Positions 18,588 through 26,494 of a DNA stretch of 64,000 nucleotides are shown piece by piece. The stretch is taken from assembly GCA_002729885.1 (NCBI GenBank), contig PBUB01000028.1:1-64000 (forward strand), in the 5' to 3' direction. Numbering within the stretch: position 1 is the stretch's first letter; each line of letters opens with the position of its first letter. The notes below the pieces were generated by a model. The model had not been told where the DNA came from, made no database searches, and saw nothing but the letters and a program-made list of their open reading frames with translations. The position numbers were made by a program, and so were the translations under genes. This DNA is from Spirochaetaceae bacterium. Lineage in GTDB: Bacteria > Spirochaetota > Leptospiria > Leptospirales > Leptonemataceae.

Positions 18588-19310
18588 ATGCCAGGACAAA
18601 AGGGAATGGAACAACCGGGAGCCCATAAGAAGGTTTTTCTCACCGCTGCCTGGAAGCATCTGATCAACTTGACTTATCCCGTGGAACCGGAGATCCTGAA
18701 GCCCTATCTGCCCGCGGGTCTGGAGCTGGATATCTGGGAAGGTCAGGCCCATGTAAGCCTGGTAGCCTTTGACTTTCTCTCCACAAAGGTCTTGGGACTA
18801 TCCCTCCCAGGGTATAGAAATTTTCCCGAAGTAAACCTCAGATTCTACGTGCGATGGAATAATAAACCGGCAGTAGTTTTCATAAGAGAGTTCGTTCCAA
18901 AAAGAGCCATTGCTCTATCTGCGAATCTGCTCTACAATGAACCATATCAAAGAATTCCGATGCAATCCAGGGTCATAACGGATACAAAGATAACGGTAGA
19001 GCATACATTTGCAAACCAATCGCTTAAAGTTGAAGCAAGAAACGAACCTTACATACCGGAAACTCATACTGCCGAACATCACTTTAAAGAACATGACCTG
19101 GGTTTTGGAGTTAGCCATCGCAAGCGTACACTATGCTACCGAGTGGAACATCCAGTATGGAGGATCTTTCCCATAAACAGACTGGAAATATCAGTGGACT
19201 TCGATAAGCTTTATGGATCGAACTGGGCCTTTTTATCGAACGTTACCCCTCGGTACTCCATTCTGGCAGAAGGCTCTGACATAACCGTACGCTTTCCGTT
19301 TAATATCTAA
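18588..19310 (+). CDS. DUF2071 (YqjF-like) protein
   Basis: The opening WKHLINLTYPVEPEILKPYLPAGLELD and the following YRNFPEVNLRFYVRW and VFIREFVPKRAIALSANLLYNEPY match the DUF2071/YqjF family, whose members adopt an acetoacetate-decarboxylase-like fold but mostly lack a proven reaction. It is 240 residues, family length, cytoplasmic, with no membrane segments. It starts 15 bp after icmF and may share its message, hinting at a role in acyl-CoA metabolism, though the family occurs in many contexts. The next gene begins after a 381-bp spacer. Confidence 0.85.
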   Translation: MPGQKGMEQPGAHKKVFLTAAWKHLINLTYPVEPEILKPYLPAGLELDIWEGQAHVSLVAFDFLSTKVLGLSLPGYRNFPEVNLRFYVRWNNKPAVVFIREFVPKRAIALSANLLYNEPYQRIPMQSRVITDTKITVEHTFANQSLKVEARNEPYIPETHTAEHHFKEHDLGFGVSHRKRTLCYRVEHPVWRIFPINRLEISVDFDKLYGSNWAFLSNVTPRYSILAEGSDITVRFPFNI

Positions 19311-19494
19311 ACGACTTCCCATCGAATTTCATCGTTACGCTCTTTACGGCACAGAATCTTCTTAGTCCTTAGAGACTAAAACACATTGTACCGAACTCCA
19401 ATCCTGCACAAAATGAAAGATAAGCACCGGTACTTTCTGAATGAAAGACCGATCAAAAAATTATTTTTCGACGTCTAAACTATACAGTAACTTC

Positions 19495-19510
19495 CCCTAC
19501 CAGGGTAGGG
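19495..19510. promoter_or_regulatory. operator-like palindrome CCCTACC-AG-GGTAGGG
   Basis: Two perfect 7-bp arms are separated by two bases. The size and tight spacing are those of a protein-binding operator more than an RNA hairpin. It lies about 180 bp before a gene for a ribbon-helix-helix protein, so autoregulation is a natural hypothesis. Confidence 0.45.
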
Positions 19511-19610
19511 TGAAACTAGAGAGCCAGGGCCCGCTTTTTCAAAAAAGACTTTCAATGCAGTGAGGAAAAAGATCTTTAGTGCATTAGTTTTTTAAATATA
19601 TATAAAACTA

Positions 19611-19680
19611 GATGGTTAGCTTGCAGTAGCGAGCGAAACCATCGCGACTGCGTCAAAAAAATAAAAATTGCAAGCAGTCG
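19611..19680 (+). promoter_or_regulatory. two tandem hairpins with a competing alternative pairing
   Basis: Hairpin 1 pairs GATGGTT (19611-19617) with AACCATC (19637-19643), and inside it GCTTGC with GCGAGC around the loop AGTA. Hairpin 2 pairs CGACTGC (19645-19651) with GCAGTCG (19674-19680) around an A-rich loop, ending just before GAGGG and the ATG at 19692. GCTTGCA (19619-19625) is also perfectly complementary to TGCAAGC (19669-19675), which would break both hairpins. This is the form of a switch in an mRNA leader. I cannot assign it to a known riboswitch class. Confidence 0.5.
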
Positions 19681-19691
19681 AAAGAGGGACG

Positions 19692-19913
19692 ATGCCAAAG
19701 GAAACAACTAACGTCAGGATACCGAGGGAACTATTTGAGGAGGCACGGGAGGCCACATCCGTCATGGAGCAGCGCCTGGGGTTCCGACCTTCGGTTAGTC
19801 AGTTTGTTGAAAAATCTATTCGAGATTCCATTCGACGATTGAAGGCAGGTGAAACCGGGTTCCTGGATATAATGGAAGCAGAGAAAAAGGATTCACGTCC
19901 CCCTCGAAAGTAG
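19692..19913 (+). CDS. small ribbon-helix-helix-like protein
   Basis: The 73-residue protein has a short beta strand TTNVRIP, a helix RELFEEAREATSVMEQRL and a second helix SVSQFVEKSIRDSIRRL, the order of Arc/MetJ/CopG-type DNA-binding proteins, although the connection between helices is longer than usual. The tail is Lys/Arg/Pro-rich. ATG at 19692 is preferred over an upstream in-frame start at 19668 because GAGGG lies three bases upstream and the conserved part begins here. It lies 35 bp before an ion-channel gene, so it may regulate that gene or itself; such small proteins can also be antitoxins, but no toxin gene is adjacent. Confidence 0.65.
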   Translation: MPKETTNVRIPRELFEEAREATSVMEQRLGFRPSVSQFVEKSIRDSIRRLKAGETGFLDIMEAEKKDSRPPRK

Positions 19914-19948
19914 TTGCTACAAAACACCCCTCGACCTGGACTCGGACC

Positions 19949-21910
19949 ATGAAGCGATCCAGGATTGCACGCCTAAGATACTCCTTCGACAATTTTATGA
20001 GCAAGGGCGGGATGGCTGTCTTTCTGGCTTTGCTCACTATGTTTGCGCTGTCCTTTGTGGTCCTTTCCGGTCTGCGCATCCTGTTTGGTATTCTGCTGCC
20101 CGATGAGTCCTCTTCCCATGTATTTGCTCAAATGTGGCGAGTATTCCTCCAGATTCTGGACGGAGGTGCTATTGCCGAAGATACGGATGCAAACTGGCTC
20201 AGCCGTGTTGCCGGCATAATCACAGTCTTCGTAGGTTTAATCCTGTTTTCCAGTCTGGTGGCCTTCATTACCAGTCAGTTCGAAGCAAAATTGGCGGAAC
20301 TCAGGAAGGGAAAATCCTCTGTTCTGGAGCAGAACCATGCAGTGATCCTGGGATTCGAGGACAGGGTGCTGGATATTCTGGCAGAGCTCATAATAGCCAA
20401 CGAAAGCGAGTCCTACGCTGCTGTAGCCATCCTGGCAGAAAAAGACAAAGAGGAGATGGACGATTTCCTGAACGATAGGCTCACGGAGCGAAAATCCACG
20501 CGAATTGTCACTCGGAGCGGTTCCACAAGTAGCATTGGTTCTCTTCGAAAAATGGGAGTGGAGCAATGTAACTCCGTTTTGATTCTGAATGAAGCTGGCT
20601 CCGCGGACACGGAAGAGGACCGGGCAGATGCCGATGCCAGGGTTCTGAAATCCATCATCGCTGTAATTGCTGCTACAGATAAGAAGAACCATCCACCGAT
20701 TGTAGCCGAGATACATTCGGATCGGTTGCGCCTGGTGGCCTCCAATCTTTCGGAAGGAAGCATCATTGCCGTGGATCGAGAGGCTCTTCTGGCCAGAATG
20801 CTGGTGCAAACCTCCAGGGTTCCCGGTCTGTTCTCTGTATACTCTTCCATGGTTGGTTTTGAAGGTCAGGAAATCTATTTCTACCGGCCGGAATCTGGCT
20901 GGCAGAACGAAAGCTTTTCCGATATTCTGTTTCGCTTTTCCGGCAATGGCGTAATGGGCTTCAGGCATGAAGATGGAGAGATCTTGCTGAACCCACCTGC
21001 GGATTTTAGACCGGCAGCCAACGATCAGGCCATCATCCTTGCCGAGGATGATTCCACTATTGAGTACTTATCTGAGAAAGTACTGCGACCAGAAGTCCGA
21101 GATTTACCGGATTTCAAGATTCAAAAATCCAGCGAGTCCTATCTGATTATTGGCTGGAATCAGAAGGGACCCGTAATTTTGCAAGAGTATGCAGATTACA
21201 TTCCTGCTGGATCCCGTATGAGCATAGTTACCAGACCTGAAGAAGCCCACCACGATACAATTGCCGGCACCATCAAAGAGATTACCAGCCAGTATTCGCA
21301 ACTTCAACTGGACTGGCAGGAAATAGATTGGAGTGAACCGGAAGCTCTGGCTCGTCTGGCACCGGAGAACTATGGGAATGTGATTCTGCTGGCTAGAGAC
21401 GGAACGAATCCCGAAGCTGTGGATGCAGCCAGTATCGCAGGGCTACTTCAGGTTAGGCAGCATCTGAAATCCGTAGAACGAAAATTGGGTCATCCGCCTT
21501 CCACCAGGGTAATTTCGGAAATCATGGATTCAGAGAATGTGGATCTGGTTCTGGAAACCGGTGTTAAGGACTTCCTGATTTCCAATCAGTTTATTTCTCG
21601 CATTCTTGCGCAGGTGGCCATGGAGCCAGATGTGCACTACGTCTATGATGACTTATTTTCACCGGAAGGAAGCGAAATCTATTTAAAGCCAGTGTCTGCT
21701 TATTTTCAGGATCCGCTCAAACCGCATAGTTTTGCAGAATGTGTATCGGCGGCTCTTGCGCGAAAGGAAGTATGTATTGGGATTCGCATTGCCCGATTTG
21801 AAGCTGACAAGGAAAGAAACCACGGCGTTCTTTTAATTCCAGAAATGGATGAGGTGTTCGAATTCACTGGCAAAGATAATCTTATAGTCCTTGCTGAAGA
21901 TGATGATTGA
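19949..21910 (+). CDS. CASTOR/POLLUX-like ion channel with RCK domains
   Basis: The 653-residue protein begins with LRYSFDNFMSKGG, an entry segment seen in CASTOR/POLLUX-type channels. Membrane segments lie at about residues 22-50 and 86-109, with a re-entrant pore-like stretch (about 60-75, including LDGG) between them and no TVGYG filter. After a helix comes the first RCK/TrkA_N-like domain (AVILGFEDRVLDILAEL, about 131-147), then further Rossmann-like repeats (YLIIGWNQKGPVIL, about 395-408). Plant CASTOR/POLLUX are nuclear-envelope Ca2+ or K+ channels; bacterial relatives are little studied. Ion selectivity cannot be read from sequence. It follows the small RHH gene, probably on one message. 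Confidence 0.85.
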   Translation: MKRSRIARLRYSFDNFMSKGGMAVFLALLTMFALSFVVLSGLRILFGILLPDESSSHVFAQMWRVFLQILDGGAIAEDTDANWLSRVAGIITVFVGLILFSSLVAFITSQFEAKLAELRKGKSSVLEQNHAVILGFEDRVLDILAELIIANESESYAAVAILAEKDKEEMDDFLNDRLTERKSTRIVTRSGSTSSIGSLRKMGVEQCNSVLILNEAGSADTEEDRADADARVLKSIIAVIAATDKKNHPPIVAEIHSDRLRLVASNLSEGSIIAVDREALLARMLVQTSRVPGLFSVYSSMVGFEGQEIYFYRPESGWQNESFSDILFRFSGNGVMGFRHEDGEILLNPPADFRPAANDQAIILAEDDSTIEYLSEKVLRPEVRDLPDFKIQKSSESYLIIGWNQKGPVILQEYADYIPAGSRMSIVTRPEEAHHDTIAGTIKEITSQYSQLQLDWQEIDWSEPEALARLAPENYGNVILLARDGTNPEAVDAASIAGLLQVRQHLKSVERKLGHPPSTRVISEIMDSENVDLVLETGVKDFLISNQFISRILAQVAMEPDVHYVYDDLFSPEGSEIYLKPVSAYFQDPLKPHSFAECVSAALARKEVCIGIRIARFEADKERNHGVLLIPEMDEVFEFTGKDNLIVLAEDDD

Positions 21911-22009
21911 TCGCCATCGGCTGCGCATGGTTCGAAGGCGATAATCTCTGCCGATCACCCTTCCGGCTCCGCCGAAGAGAACTCTTACCGTGCTTTAAAA
22001 ATTGGTCGA

Positions 22010-22078
22010 GTGGCAATCCGTCAATTGGAAGGGCCGAATCCGGGATATCCGTGCCGGGTGGCAATGCGTAAATTAGAA
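22010..22078 (+). repeat. pair of 21-bp direct repeats, 48 bp apart
   Basis: The segments 22010-22030 and 22058-22078 agree at 18 of 21 positions, both starting GTGGCAAT. A third partial copy appears inverted around 22110-22125 (TGGCAATCGCATTC on the minus strand). They lie between the convergent channel and Nudix genes. The 48-bp period equals 16 codons, so a decayed coding repeat is possible as well as a protein-binding array. Confidence 0.5.
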
Positions 22079-22153
22079 CAGCTAAATCTGGAGATGGAGC
22101 CGGAGCTGGAATGCGATTGCCAATTCGGTCTTTTGCCCGCCAGAGTTTCCAGG

Positions 22154-22702
22154 TTATTTGCTATTATTTTTGCTTCTAATGAAATGCCCCAGCTGCGCTG
22201 GGTCTGAAGAGGTGCTTCGATTTTCATAGAATGATTCGAGGCAGAACTTTACCGAACTGAAAGCAATCTCTTCCCAGGGAATCTCATTTTCGGCAAACAG
22301 CCGAGTTTCCAGGGATTCCACGCCAGGGGAAAAGTCCAGATTCTTCAACCTGGCAAGAAAGAACATGTACACTTGATTTATATGCGGAATGCTATATACG
22401 GTATGCACCGACTCTATTTCGACTTCTGCATTGGCTTCTTCCCGGGTTTCGCGCATGGCCCCCTCTTCCACAAGTTCGCCATTTTCCATAAATCCCGCCG
22501 GTATGGTCCAGAAACCGTGCCTGGGTTCAATGGCCCTGCGACATAGAAGTACCTGATCCTCCCAGAAAGGCAGACATCCCACAATGAGCCTGGGGTTTTC
22601 ATAATGGATGGTTCCGCATTTGTTGCAGATAAATCGCGGCAGGTTATCTCCGTCCGGTACGCGGAAATCCAGTTCAGATGCGCAATGGGAACAAAATTTC
22701 AT
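22154..22702 (-). CDS. Nudix hydrolase with N-terminal zinc ribbon
   Basis: Two CxxC pairs, CSHC at residues 4-7 and CNKCG at about 26-30, form a zinc ribbon. The Nudix box GFMENGELVEEGAMRETREEANAEV follows near residue 70, matching GX5EX7REUXEE with Asn where Gly is more common, as in the zinc-ribbon Nudix subgroup. Likely substrates are small nucleotide diphosphates such as ADP-ribose or NADH, hydrolysed in the cytoplasm. ATG at 22702 was chosen because GGGAGGAAG lies eight bases upstream; the ATG at 22720 overlaps that ribosome site. It is divergent from a zinc-finger gene, with a striking inverted repeat between them. Confidence 0.92.
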   Translation of the reverse strand: MKFCSHCASELDFRVPDGDNLPRFICNKCGTIHYENPRLIVGCLPFWEDQVLLCRRAIEPRHGFWTIPAGFMENGELVEEGAMRETREEANAEVEIESVHTVYSIPHINQVYMFFLARLKNLDFSPGVESLETRLFAENEIPWEEIAFSSVKFCLESFYENRSTSSDPAQLGHFIRSKNNSK

Positions 22703-22718
22703 CGGTAGACTTCCTCCC

Positions 22719-22771
22719 ATTGCCCGGTATGCGTCAATTCAGTCAGACCTTCCAACACCGGGCAATTTTTT
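22719..22771 (+). promoter_or_regulatory. 10-bp perfect inverted repeat followed by T6
   Basis: ATTGCCCGGT (22719-22728) and ACCGGGCAAT (22757-22766) are perfect arms around a 28-base loop, and six T (22766-22771) follow the 3' arm on the plus strand. It resembles an intrinsic terminator or attenuator ahead of the plus-strand zinc-finger gene, or an operator between the divergent genes. Confidence 0.55.
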
Positions 22772-22828
22772 CCGAATGCAATAAAAGGGGAAGATTTTTG
22801 CAGAGACATTCTGTAGTATGGGGATGCC

Positions 22829-23218
22829 ATGTGGGAATATCTAGTGAAAAAGATTCGGCCTTCCAGACCAAGAAAGGAGGGTACAGATTTTCACGCCTCA
22901 GCGCCAGTGAGATCATCTCATTCAGAAAATCCAGTGGAAATGCATTCGGAATCCGAAATTCCAGGAACTACCCTTTCGTCGGAGCATACGCGCAGACCCG
23001 AGCATAAGCGCTTTCTTCATTGTCCGGTCTGTGAAGAACTGATGGAGATCCAGCAGATGGGTCCGGTAGAAATCGATGTCTGCCCTTCCTGCAAAGGGGT
23101 ATTTCTGGATCGCGGGGAATTGCAAACCCTTACAGGTTATGATTTAAAAACAGGTCAGCGGCTGGACGATGATTCGCACTACATCCTGTACACGCCCAAA
23201 GGACTGAAGGACTTTTGA
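22829..23218 (+). CDS. TFIIB-type zinc-finger protein
   Basis: The C-terminal half holds CPVC (Cys65/68) and CPSC (Cys85/88) with the intervening GPVEIDVCPSCKGVFLDRGEL, the signature of the zf-TFIIB (YcgE/NnrU-like zinc ribbon) family of small bacterial proteins. The first 60 residues are basic and Ser/Pro/Glu-rich and look disordered. Its role is unknown; binding of nucleic acid or protein is possible. ATG at 22829 is the first in frame, but no strong ribosome site precedes it. It is divergent from the Nudix gene, which is also a zinc-ribbon protein. Confidence 0.8.
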   Translation: MWEYLVKKIRPSRPRKEGTDFHASAPVRSSHSENPVEMHSESEIPGTTLSSEHTRRPEHKRFLHCPVCEELMEIQQMGPVEIDVCPSCKGVFLDRGELQTLTGYDLKTGQRLDDDSHYILYTPKGLKDF

Positions 23219-23309
23219 TATCGGCTGCAACAGGATCCATTCCGAGGGCAAGCACAATCAGGCCAGCAATGCTCCACGACGTTCCAGAGCAAGATTTCAC
23301 TGGAGTGCT

Positions 23310-23525
23310 CTAAAGCTCCCGGATCTTCACGTTATAGCCAGCCTGCTTTAGCATCGCCATTTCCTGTGGGCTGGCCAGCTTGATGGAAAGTCCCTGCTTG
23401 ATAAATTCCAGAGGAGTTACCATACCAATCTCATCCACTACCAGCATGGCCTGACCGCTATGCTTCTCCAATCGGCCCTGAAGCTCTTTGTAGCCGTATC
23501 GAATGGAATGGGATTTGATGATCAT
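23310..23525 (-). CDS. small protein of unknown function
   Basis: The 71-residue product is mixed alpha/beta with a central LVVDEIGMVTPLEFIKQGL and no membrane segment, signal peptide or metal motif. It starts 22 bp after the stop of the M20 amidohydrolase and is probably co-transcribed. I do not recognise it. Amphipathic spacing through the whole length and a compact composition make a real gene more likely than a chance frame. Confidence 0.55.
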   Translation of the reverse strand: MIIKSHSIRYGYKELQGRLEKHSGQAMLVVDEIGMVTPLEFIKQGLSIKLASPQEMAMLKQAGYNVKIREL

Positions 23526-23547
23526 GCAATGCTCCTATGATTTCGGT

Positions 23548-24831
23548 TTACGATGCAGCCCCGGGTTCCGCAAAGAAATTTTCTACAAGCTGTACCCAGT
23601 ATCGGATACCGGTCTCCAGGATTTCATCGTTGAAATCATAAGCTGGATTGTGAAGCAGACATCCGCCTTCTCCCGGACCATTACCGATCCATGCGTAGCA
23701 TCCAGGAACACTTTGAAGCATGTAGCCAAAATCCTCCGAACCGGTGCTGGGTTGCACAGGATCCATGAGCCGTTCTGAGCCCACCAGTTCCAGTGCAGTC
23801 TTTCTGGCCAGCTGAGTGGCCTTCTTTTCGTTGATGGTGGCAGGATACCCATCCTTCCATTCCACCCTGGCCTGCACTCCGTTGGCCCCGGCCATTCCAT
23901 AGATGGTTCGCTCGATTTCCTGAATCAGTCTTTCTCTGTGTTGTGGCTCAAAGGTGCGAAGTGTGCCGGCCAGCTCGGCATTGGCAGGAAGAACATTGTA
24001 AGCATCGCCTGCATGGAACTTTGTAATAGAAAGCACCGAAGGCTCAAATGGATGATTTCTGCTGGTTAGCTTCTGCAATGCCTGAACGATTTCCGATGCC
24101 ACCAGAATAACATCGTCTCCAAATTGTGGCATGGCTGCATGACAGCCTTCTCCGCGAATAGTAAGATCAAATCGATCATAGGCAGCCATGATGGGCCCAT
24201 CGCAAAGTCCGATGGTTCCGGCCGGCATTCCAGGCCAGTTATGCAATGCGAAAATCTGGCTCACAGGGAATTGCGAAAACAATCCCTGCTCTACCATCTC
24301 TTTGCCGCCACCTTCGTTTTCTTCGGCGGGTTGAAAGATCAATACTACATCTCCGAAATAGGGATTCTCCTTCCAGCGCTGCGCCAACAATTCTGCCGCC
24401 CCCAGAAGCATGGATGTATGACCGTCATGCCCGCAAGCGTGCATTGTGCCTTTATGAGTAGATATATAGGGTTTATCTTTTCCTGGAGTGGGACGCTCTT
24501 CGATGGGTAGCGCATCCATATCGGCTCGCAGGCCAATAGATGGGCCTCGGTTATTTCCCGGTAGAACACCCACAACGCCTGTTCGAGCCAGTCCGGTATG
24601 CACCTGATAGCCCAGCTCTTTCAGACGCCTGCTTACAATATTGGATGTGCGATTCTCCTGAAAAGCCAGCTCAGGATGTGCATGAATATCATGTCTGAAC
24701 TGCCGGGCTCGATCTACAGCTTCCTGCATGGATGCAACCATAGAGTCAGAAACGTCAGAGATGCCTGAATTCGGCCAGCCTCTTTTTTGAACACAGGAAA
24801 TGGTTTCCGCATGGCTTTGCATCAGAGCCAT
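23548..24831 (-). CDS. M20D-family amidohydrolase (hippurate/N-acyl-amino-acid hydrolase type)
   Basis: The enzyme removes N-acyl groups from amino acids or related amides using a di-metal centre. ADMDALPI, ACGHDGHTSMLLGAA and AEENEGGGKEM supply the metal-binding Cys/His/Glu residues and the catalytic Glu, and FALHNWPGMPAG and the C-terminal GSEDFGYML complete the M20D pattern. At 427 residues it exceeds the family by about 30; an ATG at 24741 would bring it to the usual length, so the true start may be there. No signal peptide is visible, placing it in the cytoplasm. It leads the small unknown gene on the same strand. Confidence 0.93.
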   Translation of the reverse strand: MALMQSHAETISCVQKRGWPNSGISDVSDSMVASMQEAVDRARQFRHDIHAHPELAFQENRTSNIVSRRLKELGYQVHTGLARTGVVGVLPGNNRGPSIGLRADMDALPIEERPTPGKDKPYISTHKGTMHACGHDGHTSMLLGAAELLAQRWKENPYFGDVVLIFQPAEENEGGGKEMVEQGLFSQFPVSQIFALHNWPGMPAGTIGLCDGPIMAAYDRFDLTIRGEGCHAAMPQFGDDVILVASEIVQALQKLTSRNHPFEPSVLSITKFHAGDAYNVLPANAELAGTLRTFEPQHRERLIQEIERTIYGMAGANGVQARVEWKDGYPATINEKKATQLARKTALELVGSERLMDPVQPSTGSEDFGYMLQSVPGCYAWIGNGPGEGGCLLHNPAYDFNDEILETGIRYWVQLVENFFAEPGAAS

Positions 24832-24939
24832 ACGGGCGCTTTGCGAAGTAGATCAAATCATTGCTAAAGCTACTCCGGGAGACTGAAGATCCAGCCTTTT
24901 TGCTTTTCAGTCAGGACTACGAAGGCCGCAGGTTTTCGA

Positions 24940-25464
24940 CTAGGTAGGATCGGCCCGCTTCGCCTTTCCAGGACCCACGCCAGAGGAGGTTAGCACCGCG
25001 AATTTAGCGGAATTATCCGGTAAATAGAGCAAATCGATGTCGCTTCCTTTTGCCGGTATTTCGTCTGCAAGTGCACCGAATATGGCGCTTTTTCCCAGCC
25101 AGTTGATACCGCTCCGGTCCTGAAACTCCACTTTCATGGCCAGAACGTTTGCGCTGAGACTGGCCTCCACGATAGATCCACGAGTATGGATTCCCTGGGT
25201 CAGCAACTTCTCCATCTTGCTTGCGATAAATGCATTGGCCCATGCGAAATAGAGCGGAATTGCAGCCAGCGCCAGAGCGATCAAAACTCCATACGGAAAT
25301 AGATCCACTCCTCCGCCCTTGAGGTAGAACCGAAGCATGGCCAGGCCAAACAGAACAACGGCCACCCCAATCAGTACTTTCGAAAACATCCGGTTTCTAC
25401 CGAGAAAGGGCCTAACCTCGCTGAGCTCTCTGGGGGCCGGTTTCTTCAACGCATCGATATCCAT
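24940..25464 (-). CDS. two-pass membrane protein, unknown function
   Basis: After a 28-residue cytoplasmic lead, two membrane segments lie at about residues 29-47 and 55-80. A soluble domain of about 95 residues follows, with KLLTQGIHTRGSIVEASLSANVLAMKVEFQDRSG, which resembles the DUF3592-type pattern of a two-strand beta domain after the membrane pair. AGGAG seven bases before the ATG supports the start. It stands alone between the amidohydrolase and lipase genes on the minus strand. No enzymatic motif is seen. Confidence 0.75.
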   Translation of the reverse strand: MDIDALKKPAPRELSEVRPFLGRNRMFSKVLIGVAVVLFGLAMLRFYLKGGGVDLFPYGVLIALALAAIPLYFAWANAFIASKMEKLLTQGIHTRGSIVEASLSANVLAMKVEFQDRSGINWLGKSAIFGALADEIPAKGSDIDLLYLPDNSAKFAVLTSSGVGPGKAKRADPT

Positions 25465-25600
25465 CAGAAAGCTCCTGGGTTTCGTAAGCAGCGCAAGCCA
25501 ATGGCTGCCCGTTTTTTCTTTTCCCGGCTACGCCACTCGCAGAAACGAGCAAGGCTACTCACAGTGATAAGCAGCCTGCCCTAGATTTTTCGTCAATAGT

Positions 25601-26434
25601 CTAGATTCTGGCCTGAATGAAGCTGGCGATATCTTCGTAGACTCGCTCCTTTTTTACTTCATTCAGAACTTCATGATAATAGCCATCGTACTCTTCGTAT
25701 TTTTTATCTGTAGAACCGATGTTTTTGAAGAAGTCTCTGGTGGCCTGTACATCTACAATCTGATCTGCTCCGCCCTGACCTACGAAGATCGGTAGTTTGA
25801 TTTTTGAAGCATCGCCAATTACATCCGCCTGTTCCTTCACTACCTCCATGAACCAGCGAGCTGTAGCTTTGGAAAACACCAGAGGATCATTCTTATAGGC
25901 ATCCACAATGTCCTGATCATGGGATAGTAGCGCTGGATCCAGTCCGGCCGGAACAGCAGCCCCGGGAATAATGCCAGATATTGTTTTGGCCAGACCCTTC
26001 TTCCAGCCAGGTACAGGCACACCCAGTCCCAGAAATGGACTGGTCATTACCGCTCCATGAATGGGACGACTCAGCTGGCCTCTTTCCAGATATCGGGAGG
26101 TCACCAGACCACCCATAGAATGGCTTCCCAGGAAAAAGGGCAGATCTCCGGAAACATCCCGGGTCCACTGAAGGAGTGCATCTACGTCCAGGAAGTAATC
26201 ATCGAACTTCTTAACAAAGCCCCGTTTTCCGTCGGACTGTCCATGCCCTCTCAGATCCAGGGCTACAAAGGATACCTTTTTCTCGGCAATCCATCCGCCA
26301 AAATGTGTATAGCGATCTTTATGTTCGGCAAAGCCGGGAATCCATACCAGAAAGGCCTCTGGCTTTTCCGCCGGCACATACATGGCTTTCAGGTTCTTTT
26401 GATCTGCAGACTTGAGTTCAATATACTGGGGCAT
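25601..26434 (-). CDS. alpha/beta hydrolase, monoacylglycerol lipase-like
   Basis: The fold opens with WIPGFAEHKDRYTHFGGWIAEKKVSFVALDLRGHGQSDGKRG, the standard start of the lysophospholipase/monoglyceride-lipase (Hydrolase_4) group. GSHSMGG gives the nucleophile Ser near residue 106. Catalytic Asp (about 219, GQGGADQIVD) and His (about 252, GYYHEVLNE) follow in the expected places. With no signal peptide it should be cytoplasmic or membrane-associated, releasing fatty acid from monoacylglycerols or lysophospholipids. AGAGGA lies just before the ATG. It is divergent from the GT4 gene across 60 bp. Confidence 0.92.
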   Translation of the reverse strand: MPQYIELKSADQKNLKAMYVPAEKPEAFLVWIPGFAEHKDRYTHFGGWIAEKKVSFVALDLRGHGQSDGKRGFVKKFDDYFLDVDALLQWTRDVSGDLPFFLGSHSMGGLVTSRYLERGQLSRPIHGAVMTSPFLGLGVPVPGWKKGLAKTISGIIPGAAVPAGLDPALLSHDQDIVDAYKNDPLVFSKATARWFMEVVKEQADVIGDASKIKLPIFVGQGGADQIVDVQATRDFFKNIGSTDKKYEEYDGYYHEVLNEVKKERVYEDIASFIQARI

Positions 26435-26494
26435 GGTCCTCTTTTGTCATAGCCGTTGAAGATGAAAACCTAAAATTCGAATGGTTGACCCCAG

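Larger units (their letters stand above)
19311..19691 (+). promoter_or_regulatory. 381-bp AT-rich spacer with dyads and a probable structured leader
   Basis: This spacer is more AT-rich than its surroundings. It holds a small dyad TTAGTC/GACTAA (about 19355-19372), a palindrome at 19495-19510, a TATACA that could serve as -10 (about 19481), an AT run (19591-19608) and two hairpins directly before the ribosome binding site of the RHH gene. No protein-coding sequence is apparent. Confidence 0.5.

Noticed and set aside
19619-19640. Similarity of AGTAGCGAGCGAAAC to a stretch of 23S rRNA
   Set aside because: A dozen bases only; no rRNA sequence flanks it.
19611-19643. Integron attC-like hairpin
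   Set aside because: The terminal R boxes do not match GTTRRRY/RYYYAAC and no cassette or integrase is present.
19669-19705. Resemblance to a GEMM (c-di-GMP-I) riboswitch in GAAAGAGGGACG before the RHH gene
   Set aside because: Only a fragment matches; the conserved tetraloop-receptor and the second helix are missing, and the GAGGG is better explained as the Shine-Dalgarno sequence.
22010-22207. 65-codon open frame after the channel gene
   Set aside because: Its first half is the direct repeat itself and its second half overlaps the Nudix gene on the other strand.
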